DNA of 38,448 nucleotides from Limnofasciculus baicalensis BBK-W-15 (GTDB lineage Bacteria > Cyanobacteriota > Cyanobacteriia > Cyanobacteriales > Coleofasciculaceae). The stretch's first letter is position 1, and every line of letters starts with the position of its first letter. The position numbers and the translations under genes are program-made. Shown here piece by piece: positions 16,991 through 24,110 of this stretch. A model generated the notes under the pieces. It was given only the letters and a program-made list of their open reading frames with translations. It was not told the origin of the DNA and did not search any database. Location of the stretch: positions 1 through 38,448 of the forward strand of contig NZ_JAMZMM010000013.1 of assembly GCF_024178385.1 (NCBI RefSeq). Reading direction: 5' to 3'.

Positions 16991-17362
16991 ATGAGTGTAC
17001 CAAACGACCATCAAACCTCTCACCCCAAAAACCTTGCCTATAAGGGGCAGTTAATCTGTCCATATTGCCAATATTCTTTTCCCTTAACTTGGCATCGATA
17101 CTGGGCTGCACCCTTGGGAAGTTACCGATGTCCCCAATGCAAGAAGTTGTCCCATCTCAAAGCTAATTCCGTTTGGGTATTCCCCATCCTAGTTATAGGA
17201 ATAATCTTTATATTCGGAATACCATCATTAGCTTTAGCATACATTTCTAATAATTTTTTGGCTGGGGCGGCTTTCTTTGTAATAAGTAGCTTGGGAATAG
17301 TCATCCCAATTGATAAATGGCTAGACGGGCATTTAAGACGACTTCAAATTCGTTCACAATAA
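16991..17362 (+). CDS. Zinc-ribbon protein with two membrane segments
   Basis: 123 residues. The N-terminal part has two CxxC knuckles, CPYC at 23-26 and CPQC at 47-50, a typical zinc ribbon. Two membrane segments follow (SVWVFPILVIGIIFIFGI and FLAGAAFFVISSLGIVI), ending in a basic DKWLDGHLRRLQIRSQ tail. I do not know a named family. TAGGAGAACC gives a good ribosome-binding site for ATG 16991. It lies 41 nt after the P2C ATPase gene and 24 nt before the acyl-CoA synthetase gene. A broken paralogue is at 29900-30024. Confidence 0.65.
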   Translation: MSVPNDHQTSHPKNLAYKGQLICPYCQYSFPLTWHRYWAAPLGSYRCPQCKKLSHLKANSVWVFPILVIGIIFIFGIPSLALAYISNNFLAGAAFFVISSLGIVIPIDKWLDGHLRRLQIRSQ

Positions 17363-17386
17363 AATCTAACTCCCCAATTAAAATCT

Positions 17387-20302
17387 ATGTCCATCGCAAA
17401 CGATTCCAAAGAAATTCTGCGCGAACGTGCCTATGACATTCTGCGTTCCGAATACCGTCCATTAAATGCTATTTTTGCACCCAAAACGATCGCAGTTATT
17501 GGAGCCACAGAGCGACTTGGTAGTGTTGGTAGAACCCTGTTGTGGAATCTGATCACCAATTCGTTTGGTGGTACGGTGTTTCCGGTTAACCCGAAACGAT
17601 TCAGCGTTTTGGGTATCAAAGCTTATCCAACAGTGGCAGCGATTGGAGAACCAGTGGATTTAGCTATCATCGCTACTCCTGCACCAACGGTTCCAAGTAT
17701 TATTCGCGAATGTATTGCGGCTGGAGTTAAAGGCGCGATCGTCCTTTCGGCTGGATTTAAAGAAATCGGCACCGTAGGTATTGAATTAGAGCAACAGTTA
17801 TTAGCACAAATTCGTGAAAGTCAAATGCGGCTGATCGGGCCAAATTGCTTGGGCGTGATGAACCCAATTACCGGATTGAATGCCACTTTTGCTAATAGTA
17901 TGGCTCGTCCGGGAAAAGTTGGTTTTATTAGCCAGAGTGGGGCGTTATGTACAGCAATTTTAGACTGGAGTCACCGGGAAAATGTCGGATTTAGCGCCTT
18001 CGTTTCTCTGGGTTCGATGTTGGATGTAAATTGGGGGCATTTGATTGATTATCTCGGTGACGATCCACATACTGAAAGCATTGTCATCTACATGGAATCG
18101 ATCGGCGATGCGCGATCGTTTCTGTCTGCTGCCCGCGAGGTAGCATTAACTAAGCCGATTATTGTGTTGAAAGCGGGTCGCACTGAAGCTGCTTCAAAAG
18201 CTGCGGCTTCCCACACGGGATCTTTAACTGGCAGCGATGCAGTGCTTGATGCTGCTTTCCGGCGCTGCGGCGTGTTGCGGGTAAACACGATCGCGGATTT
18301 ATTCGATATGGCAGAAGTGCTAGCAAAACAGCCTCGTCCTAAAGGCCCTCATCTTACTATTATCACCAATGCTGGAGGCCCCGGCGTATTAGCAACAGAT
18401 GCGCTGATTGCTACTGGGGGCGAATTGACAGAATTATCGGCTGATGCGATCGCCTCTCTGAATGCGATTCTACCTCCTCACTGGAGCCATCACAATCCGA
18501 TCGATATTTTAGGAGATGCCGATCCCAACCGCTACGCTAAAACTCTGGAAATTGCAGCCAACGATCCTAACAGCAATGGACTGCTAGTCATTCTCACGCC
18601 CCAAGCAATGACCGATCCCAGTCAAACAGCCCAACAGCTCAAACCCTACGCTAAACTGCCTGGTAAGCCAATTCTTGCCAGTTGGATGGGCGGAAGTGAG
18701 GTGTCACAGGGCGAGTTACTGCTAAATCAAGCTGGAATTCCCACCTATCCCTATCCCGATGCAGCGGTGCAGGTATTTAGCTATCTGTGGCGATCGAGCT
18801 ACAATCTACGTGAACTCTATGAAACTCCGGTTTTACCCACATCTTGCACCATTGTCAAGAACAGGCAAGATGCCTTTTCCACAACAAACCATGAGTTTTC
18901 TGGTGGGGCGGGCTTTGAGAACAGGCAAGATGCCTGTTCCACAAACTATGAGTTTTCTGATGGGGCGGGCATCCTGCCAGCCTGTATCCAGGCTGCACAA
19001 ATCATTGATGCCGCCCGCCAGGAAGGGCGAACAATTTTGACGGAAGTGGAATCCAAGCAGATTTTAGCCGCTTATGGGATTCCCACCGTTCAAACCTGCA
19101 TTGCGACTACCGAAGATCGAGCCGTTGAATGTGCCAGGGCGATCGGGTATCCTGTGGTTCTCAAACTGTTTTCCAAAACTATTACCCATAAAACAGATGT
19201 GGGCGGAGTGCAGTTGAATTTGATGGACGAAAACGCAGTCCGAAACGCTTACCAAGCTATTAAATCTGGTGTTCAAGCCTTAGCTGGAGAGGAGAATTTT
19301 CTAGGCGTTACTGTGCAGCCAATGATTGAGCTTGAGGGATATGAACTGATTATTGGTAGTAATCTCGACCCGCAATTTGGCCCAGTGTTGCTATTTGGAA
19401 CTGGCGGACAATTAGTGGAGGTTTTCCAAGATCGGTCGATCGCCCTACCGCCTCTGAATACAACCTTAGCACGCCGGATGATGGAGCAAACCCGGATTTA
19501 CAAAGCATTAAATGGTGTGCGAGGACGAAAGGCGGTTGATTTACCTGCACTCGAACAATTGATGGTGCAGTTTAGTCAACTGGTTGTAGAACAACGTTGG
19601 ATTAAGGAAATAGACATCAATCCTCTATTAGCAACTTCAGAGCAATTGCTAGCCCTCGACGCTCGCATTATTTTACATGAGTCAGACATCGATGAAAACC
19701 AACTGCCAAAATTAGCGATTCGTCCTTATCCCACCCAATATGCAACTCCGTGGACGATGAAAAACGGTATTTCAATTACAATTCGTCCGATTCGTCCAGA
19801 AGATGAACCGTTGATGATTCAATTCCACAAAACTCTGTCTGAGGAAAGCGTTTATTTTCGCTACTTTCATTTAATTAAGCTCAGTCAACGGATTGCTCAC
19901 GAACGACTGACTCGCCTCTGCTTTATTGATTACGATCGCGAAATGGCACTCGTCGCCGATTACCAAAATCCTGAAACTGGAACTCATGAAATTCTAGCTG
20001 TGGCGCGTTTGAGCAAATTGCACGGCATGAATGAAGCAGAATTTGCGCTGTTGGTGAGCGATAGTTATCAATGTCAGGGATTAGGAACAGAATTACTCGA
20101 TCGCCTGATCCAGGTGGGACAGGATGAAAAGCTCGATCGAATTACGGCTGAAATTCTCTGCGACAATTCCGGGATGCAGCGAGTTTGCAAAAAACTCGGA
20201 TTCCAGATTCTACGGGGGATCGATTCTAATGTTGTCAAAGCAGAGATTCAGACATCAAAGCCAAGTCCAAAAGGTTCAGAAGCCAGCACTCATCCCAACT
20301 GA
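17387..20302 (+). CDS. ADP-forming acyl-CoA (acetate-CoA) ligase fused to a GNAT acetyltransferase
   Basis: 971 residues. Order: CoA-binding Rossmann domain (about 28-125, IAVIGAT, PNCLG at 152-156), succinyl-CoA-ligase-like domains with [10 protein letters not shown] (His276) at 275-284, an ATP-grasp domain (about 550-770), and a C-terminal GNAT domain (about 790-960) with the acetyl-CoA loop QCQGLGTEL. The first three form an NDP-forming acyl-CoA synthetase that can turn acetyl-CoA, ADP and phosphate into acetate and ATP. The whole layout is that of Pat/PatZ lysine acetyltransferases, where the synthetase part can be inactive; the SHTG His, normally needed for catalysis, is present here. 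Residues about 491-531 are translated repeat DNA inserted between domains. It precedes pflB and suits fermentation. Confidence 0.88.
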   Translation: MSIANDSKEILRERAYDILRSEYRPLNAIFAPKTIAVIGATERLGSVGRTLLWNLITNSFGGTVFPVNPKRFSVLGIKAYPTVAAIGEPVDLAIIATPAPTVPSIIRECIAAGVKGAIVLSAGFKEIGTVGIELEQQLLAQIRESQMRLIGPNCLGVMNPITGLNATFANSMARPGKVGFISQSGALCTAILDWSHRENVGFSAFVSLGSMLDVNWGHLIDYLGDDPHTESIVIYMESIGDARSFLSAAREVALTKPIIVLKAGRTEAASKAAASHTGSLTGSDAVLDAAFRRCGVLRVNTIADLFDMAEVLAKQPRPKGPHLTIITNAGGPGVLATDALIATGGELTELSADAIASLNAILPPHWSHHNPIDILGDADPNRYAKTLEIAANDPNSNGLLVILTPQAMTDPSQTAQQLKPYAKLPGKPILASWMGGSEVSQGELLLNQAGIPTYPYPDAAVQVFSYLWRSSYNLRELYETPVLPTSCTIVKNRQDAFSTTNHEFSGGAGFENRQDACSTNYEFSDGAGILPACIQAAQIIDAARQEGRTILTEVESKQILAAYGIPTVQTCIATTEDRAVECARAIGYPVVLKLFSKTITHKTDVGGVQLNLMDENAVRNAYQAIKSGVQALAGEENFLGVTVQPMIELEGYELIIGSNLDPQFGPVLLFGTGGQLVEVFQDRSIALPPLNTTLARRMMEQTRIYKALNGVRGRKAVDLPALEQLMVQFSQLVVEQRWIKEIDINPLLATSEQLLALDARIILHESDIDENQLPKLAIRPYPTQYATPWTMKNGISITIRPIRPEDEPLMIQFHKTLSEESVYFRYFHLIKLSQRIAHERLTRLCFIDYDREMALVADYQNPETGTHEILAVARLSKLHGMNEAEFALLVSDSYQCQGLGTELLDRLIQVGQDEKLDRITAEILCDNSGMQRVCKKLGFQILRGIDSNVVKAEIQTSKPSPKGSEASTHPN
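18858..18977 (+). repeat. Two tandem 60-bp repeat units inserted in frame in the ligase gene
   Basis: Units 18858-18917 and 18918-18977 both begin AGAACAGGCAAGATGCC and carry TGAGTTTTCTG-TGGGGCGGGC. Each is exactly 20 codons, coding for [16 protein letters not shown] and EFS-GAG stretches. The second runs into GCGGGCATCCTGCC, related to the palindrome at 229-243. The insertion falls in the linker between the ligase core and the ATP-grasp domain. Confidence 0.7.
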
Positions 20303-20364
20303 TTCGGGCTTGCTTGTTGCTCAGGATTGTCGATCGCGCTTAAAATTTGGTCAAATAGTCCCAT
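20290..20364 (-). pseudogene. N-terminal stub of a DUF937 family protein, minus strand
   Basis: On the minus strand, ATG at 20364 is preceded by GGAGCGAAG and reads MGLFDQILSAIDNPEQQAS, then PNQLG and a stop at 20290. This closely matches the start of cyanobacterial DUF937 proteins (MGLFDQIL-A--NP-QQ). Only 24 residues remain, and the stub runs convergently into the end of the ligase gene. It is the only minus-strand gene trace I found. Confidence 0.6.
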
Positions 20365-20545
20365 AATCTTCGCTCCGTACTGTAGTTGCTCAATTCTAGA
20401 TTAGCTCAACAGCATGAACTAACCACCACTGACGCGATCGCCTACAGTGGGGTTTCCATCTCGGCGACGGCACGAGTACGCATTGTCTCTTGCAAATGTT
20501 CATCATGCTGACGGTTTTCCTCACAGGTTCTTCGCATTTTGTTTG

Positions 20546-20623
20546 TATAATAGAATTGAGACAAAAAACAGGCTTCTAGTGACCAAAATTGTCTTCAGAT
20601 CTTCCAGGAAACCTGGAAGCCTG
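20546..20623 (+). promoter_or_regulatory. Candidate pflB promoter -10 and leader with competing hairpins
   Basis: TATAAT at 20546-20551 is a perfect -10 hexamer about 135 nt before pflB; no matching -35 is seen, so an activator may be required. In the leader, CTTCCAGG (20601-20608) pairs with CCTGGAAG (20612-20619) over an AAA loop, while CAGGCTTC (20569-20576) pairs with GAAGCCTG (20616-20623). The pairs share GAAG at 20616-20619, so only one can form fully. The remaining 20365-20545 contains a weaker CCACTG/CAGTGG hairpin near 20427-20453 and no gene. Confidence 0.35.
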
Positions 20624-20684
20624 ATGTCTTGAGACTCATAGCTGAATCCTCATCGCTGACTTAAGCCAGGAGGCAGAGAACGAT

Positions 20685-22913
20685 ATGTTTGAGCAATGGC
20701 AAGAATTTAATTCAGGCAATTGGATGAACGAAATTGATGTACGTGATTTCATCCAAAAGAACTATCGGCCCTATGAAGGCAATGAATCGTTTCTAGCTGA
20801 CGCAACAACAAGAACCCAAACGCTCTGGAGTCAAGTAACCAGTTTAATGGCTCAAGAGCGAGAAAAAGGAATTTTGGATGCAGATACGGCGATCGTTTCG
20901 ACAATTACATCTCACAATCCAGGCTACATCGATCGCAATTTAGAACAGATTGTAGGCTTGCAGACAGATCAACCTTTGAAACGAGCAATTATGCCGTTTG
21001 GCGGGATTCGCGTGGTGCAAGCTTCCCTCAAAGCCTACGGTTATCAACTCGAACCAGCCACTGAGCAGATTTTCACCAAGTACCGTAAAACCCACAGTGA
21101 CGGCGTATTTGATGCCTACACCCGCGAAATGCGCTTGGCGAGGCACTCTGGTATTATCACCGGATTGCCGGATGCCTACGGGCGAGGGCGGATTATTGGC
21201 GATTACCGTCGAGTTCCATTATATGGGGTCGATCGCCTGATTGATGACAAGAAAACGCAATTACAATCGCTGGAAGTTGATGCGATCGATGTTGACATCA
21301 TCCGACTGCGAGAAGAGATTAACGAACAAATTAAAGCTTTGTTTGAGTTAAAGGAAATGGCGACAAGCTACGGCTTTGATCTTGGTCGTCGGGCCGCTAA
21401 TGCTAAAGAAGCCGTGCAGTGGCTCTATTTTGCTTATCTAGCAGCAGTTAAAGAGCAGAATGGGGCGGCCATGTCTCTCGGGCGAGTCTCGACTTTCCTG
21501 GACATTTATTTTGAGCGCGACATGAAGAATGGCACGATGAATGAATCGGAACTTCAGGAACTGATCGACCATTTTGTGATGAAATTGCGCATGGTCCGCT
21601 TTTTGCGAACACCTGACTACAACGAGTTGTTTTCTGGCGATCCGACTTGGGTGACAGAGTGTATTGGCGGTATGGGTGAAGATGGTAGAACCTTGGTAAC
21701 AAAGACCAATTTCCGCATTCTCAATACGCTATTTAACCTCGGTTCTGCACCAGAGCCAAACCTGACTGTATTGTGGTCTGAACGATTGCCGATCGCCTTC
21801 AAACGTTATTGTGCTAAAGTTTCGATCGAAACCAGTTCGATTCAATATGAAAATGATGATTTGATGCGTCCCTATTGGGGAGATGATTATGCGATCGCCT
21901 GTTGTGTTTCGGCGATGCGAATCGGCAAACAAATGCAGTTTTTCGGCGCACGGGTGAACTTGGCGAAATGCTTGCTGTATGCGATTAACGGCGGCAAAGA
22001 TGAAAAATCTGGCGAACAAATTGCCCCGGCTTACGCACCGATTACCTCTGAATATTTAGATTATGACGAGGTGATGCAAAAGTTCGATCGGATGATGGAC
22101 TGGCTGGCCAAAGCCTACATCAATACGCTGAATGTGATTCACTGTATGCACGATAAGTATTGCTACGAACGATTAGAAATGGCATTGCACGATCGCGATG
22201 TCTTCCGCACGATGGCCTGTGGGATTGCTGGACTTTCAGTAGTAGCAGATGCACTTTCTGCCATCCAATATGCCAAGGTGAAAGTCATCCGAGACGAACA
22301 TGGATTAGCAGTAGATTATCAAATTGCAGGGGATTTTCCCAAGTACGGTAATAATGACGATCGCGTTGACCAAATTGCCGTCAACTTAGTTAAAGGCTTC
22401 ATGAACAAGCTGAAGCAGCACAAAACCTATCGCAATGCTGTTGCAACGCAATCCGTACTGACAATTACTTCCAACGTGGTTTACGGCAAAAAGACGGGTA
22501 ATACGCCCGATGGACGCAAAGCAGGTGAACCATTTGCACCGGGAGCAAATCCGATGCACGGACGGGATACAAAAGGTGCGATCGCCTCTCTAGCTTCGGT
22601 TGCTAAATTGCCTTACGCCTACGCGCAAGACGGGATATCAAACACCTTTTCGATTGTACCAGGAGCGTTGGGTAAGATTGAGGGCGATCGGCTGACAAAC
22701 CTCGTCGGAATGCTAGATGGTTACTTCCACGATGGTGGCTTTCACATGAATGTGAACGTGCTGAATCGAGACACGCTTTTGGATGCAATGGATCATCCTG
22801 AATTGTATCCACAACTCACGATTCGTGTTTCTGGTTATGCCGTTAATTTCATCAAACTGACGAGAGAACAACAATTAGATGTGGTGAAACGGACTTTTCA
22901 CGATCGGTTCTAA
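20685..22913 (+). CDS. pflB: Pyruvate formate-lyase (formate C-acetyltransferase)
   Basis: 742 residues, close to the roughly 760 of E. coli PflB. The active-site pair Cys406-Cys407 lies in [20 protein letters not shown], and the glycyl-radical site Gly717 is in [13 protein letters not shown]. The enzyme converts pyruvate and CoA to acetyl-CoA and formate under anoxia; the glycyl radical is destroyed by oxygen. AGGAGG at 20668-20673 gives a strong ribosome-binding site for ATG 20685. The activase gene follows at 23210. PFL is uncommon in cyanobacteria, and the presence of both enzyme and activase with AdhE argues it is functional. Related glycyl-radical enzymes lack the double Cys, so the assignment is firm. 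Confidence 0.96.
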   Translation: MFEQWQEFNSGNWMNEIDVRDFIQKNYRPYEGNESFLADATTRTQTLWSQVTSLMAQEREKGILDADTAIVSTITSHNPGYIDRNLEQIVGLQTDQPLKRAIMPFGGIRVVQASLKAYGYQLEPATEQIFTKYRKTHSDGVFDAYTREMRLARHSGIITGLPDAYGRGRIIGDYRRVPLYGVDRLIDDKKTQLQSLEVDAIDVDIIRLREEINEQIKALFELKEMATSYGFDLGRRAANAKEAVQWLYFAYLAAVKEQNGAAMSLGRVSTFLDIYFERDMKNGTMNESELQELIDHFVMKLRMVRFLRTPDYNELFSGDPTWVTECIGGMGEDGRTLVTKTNFRILNTLFNLGSAPEPNLTVLWSERLPIAFKRYCAKVSIETSSIQYENDDLMRPYWGDDYAIACCVSAMRIGKQMQFFGARVNLAKCLLYAINGGKDEKSGEQIAPAYAPITSEYLDYDEVMQKFDRMMDWLAKAYINTLNVIHCMHDKYCYERLEMALHDRDVFRTMACGIAGLSVVADALSAIQYAKVKVIRDEHGLAVDYQIAGDFPKYGNNDDRVDQIAVNLVKGFMNKLKQHKTYRNAVATQSVLTITSNVVYGKKTGNTPDGRKAGEPFAPGANPMHGRDTKGAIASLASVAKLPYAYAQDGISNTFSIVPGALGKIEGDRLTNLVGMLDGYFHDGGFHMNVNVLNRDTLLDAMDHPELYPQLTIRVSGYAVNFIKLTREQQLDVVKRTFHDRF

Positions 22914-22920
22914 GCAAGTT

Positions 22921-22942
22921 GGGGTGAGTAATATCTCACCCC
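22921..22942 (+). terminator. Hairpin directly after pflB
   Basis: GGGGTGAG and CTCACCCC form a perfect 8-bp stem around TAATAT, 8 nt after the pflB stop. A weak T-rich stretch (GGTTTTGATT) follows some 8 nt later rather than at once, so it may be a terminator or an mRNA-stabilising end separating pflB from pflA. Confidence 0.5.
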
Positions 22943-23019
22943 TGCTAATGGTTTTGATTGGATAAGTAGGTAGGCGGGATTCAACAAAACCATGTAACAG
23001 TTTTCATGGGAGTTCAAAT

Positions 23020-23118
23020 ATGATTGCTTTAAAAAGTATTGTAATTTGGCTAGTTTTTCTCATTGCCGAGAGCCTGAATGGAACGGTTCGTATCCTATGG
23101 CTGTTAAGGCATCAATAG
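23020..23118 (+). pseudogene. 32-codon fragment resembling the start of a small membrane protein
   Basis: ATG 23020 with GGGAG about 7 nt upstream reads MIALKSIVIWLVFLIAES, then LNGTVRILWLLRHQ and stop. The AES-NGT-R sequence after a first membrane helix looks like the opening of a larger multi-pass protein that has lost the rest. It could also be a genuine small membrane peptide. It lies between pflB and pflA; the rest of 22943-23209 holds a possible -10 (TATAAT at 23162) 48 nt before pflA. Confidence 0.35.
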
Positions 23119-23209
23119 TGAGGGGAGGGTGAAGCAAGAGGATATAAATATTTTCTCGGGCTATAATAAAGTTAAGGGTTGAAAAATCCAACAAGAGGAA
23201 GTAGCAACA

Positions 23210-23953
23210 ATGTCAGTTTCTACATCTGTTTCTGGTTACATCCACTCGATCGAAACCTGCGGCACTGTTGATGGCCCGGGTATTCGGTTTGTAATTTTCA
23301 CAGCAGGCTGTCCCCTACGTTGCCTGTACTGCTCTAATCCTGATTGCCGATATCTAGAAAACGGTAAAAAGGTGAGTGTTGATGAATTAATCGCAGACAT
23401 TCAGAAATACACCTCTTACATGAATTCTTCTGGAGGTGGAGTCACCGTTAGCGGTGGTGAACCATTGTTTCAATCTCACTTTGTCACAGAGATTTTTAGG
23501 CGCTGTCAAATATTAGGAATTCACACGGCATTAGATACTTCTGGATACTGTGACTTGCAGGCTGCAAAACAAGTTTTAGAATTTACCAATCTCGTTCTAC
23601 TCGATATTAAATCTTTCGATCCAGCAACGTATCATAAAGTTACCAGCGTCGATCTCGAACCTACCTTAATTTTGGCGAGATATTTAAGTGAGATTCATAA
23701 ACCAGTTTGGCTGCGATTTGTGCTGGTGCCCGGGCTTACGGACGATCGCCAAAACGTTGAAAAACTGGCAGACTTTGTTGCAGGTTTAAAAAACATCGAA
23801 AAAGTCGAAGTTTTACCGTTTCACAAAATGGGTGAATACAAGTGGCAACAGTTGGGATATGACTATCAACTCAAAGATACTCAACCTCCAACACCAGAGT
23901 TAATCCAGCAAACATTAGAGATTTTTAGAAGTCGGGGACTGAATGCTGTTTGA
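23210..23953 (+). CDS. pflA: Pyruvate formate-lyase-activating enzyme (radical SAM)
   Basis: 247 residues, the family's usual length. The 4Fe-4S cluster motif CPLRCLYC provides Cys34, Cys38 and Cys41, with the aromatic-Cys ending typical of radical SAM enzymes; SGGGVTVSGGEPLFQ is the SAM-binding GGE motif. The N-terminal HSIETCGTVDGPGIRFVIF is characteristic of PFL activases. It uses SAM and an electron (flavodoxin or ferredoxin) to make the glycyl radical on PflB. AGAGGAAG about 8 nt before ATG 23210 is the ribosome-binding site. A TATAAT at 23162-23167 may allow separate transcription from pflB, about 300 nt upstream. Confidence 0.95.
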   Translation: MSVSTSVSGYIHSIETCGTVDGPGIRFVIFTAGCPLRCLYCSNPDCRYLENGKKVSVDELIADIQKYTSYMNSSGGGVTVSGGEPLFQSHFVTEIFRRCQILGIHTALDTSGYCDLQAAKQVLEFTNLVLLDIKSFDPATYHKVTSVDLEPTLILARYLSEIHKPVWLRFVLVPGLTDDRQNVEKLADFVAGLKNIEKVEVLPFHKMGEYKWQQLGYDYQLKDTQPPTPELIQQTLEIFRSRGLNAV

Positions 23954-23963
23954 GAGCTAACTA

Positions 23964-24062
23964 TAGCCTCGATCGGATTTCTGGAGGTGCGTCGCCTCCG
24001 ACAAAAAGTAAGTTCCATTTAACCAGTCGTTTCGACGCACCCTACAGATTAGCCTCGATCGG
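23964..24062. repeat. Small element between 13-bp direct repeats upstream of adhE
   Basis: TAGCCTCGATCGG occurs at 23964-23976 and again at 24050-24062. The 73 nt between them contain GGTGCGTCG and its reverse complement CGACGCACC, plus a small GGAGG/CCTCC hairpin. The layout suits an insertion with target duplication, or a slipped duplication. It occupies most of the pflA-adhE gap. Confidence 0.5.
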
Positions 24063-24110
24063 TATCTCACTTCGCAAGAAAACCATTATCATAGGAAGGT
24101 ATGTATCCAA

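Noticed and set aside
20423-20456. Ligase-gene terminator from CCACTG/CAGTGG
   Set aside because: Only a 6-bp stem with a long loop, over 120 nt after the stop and without a T-run.
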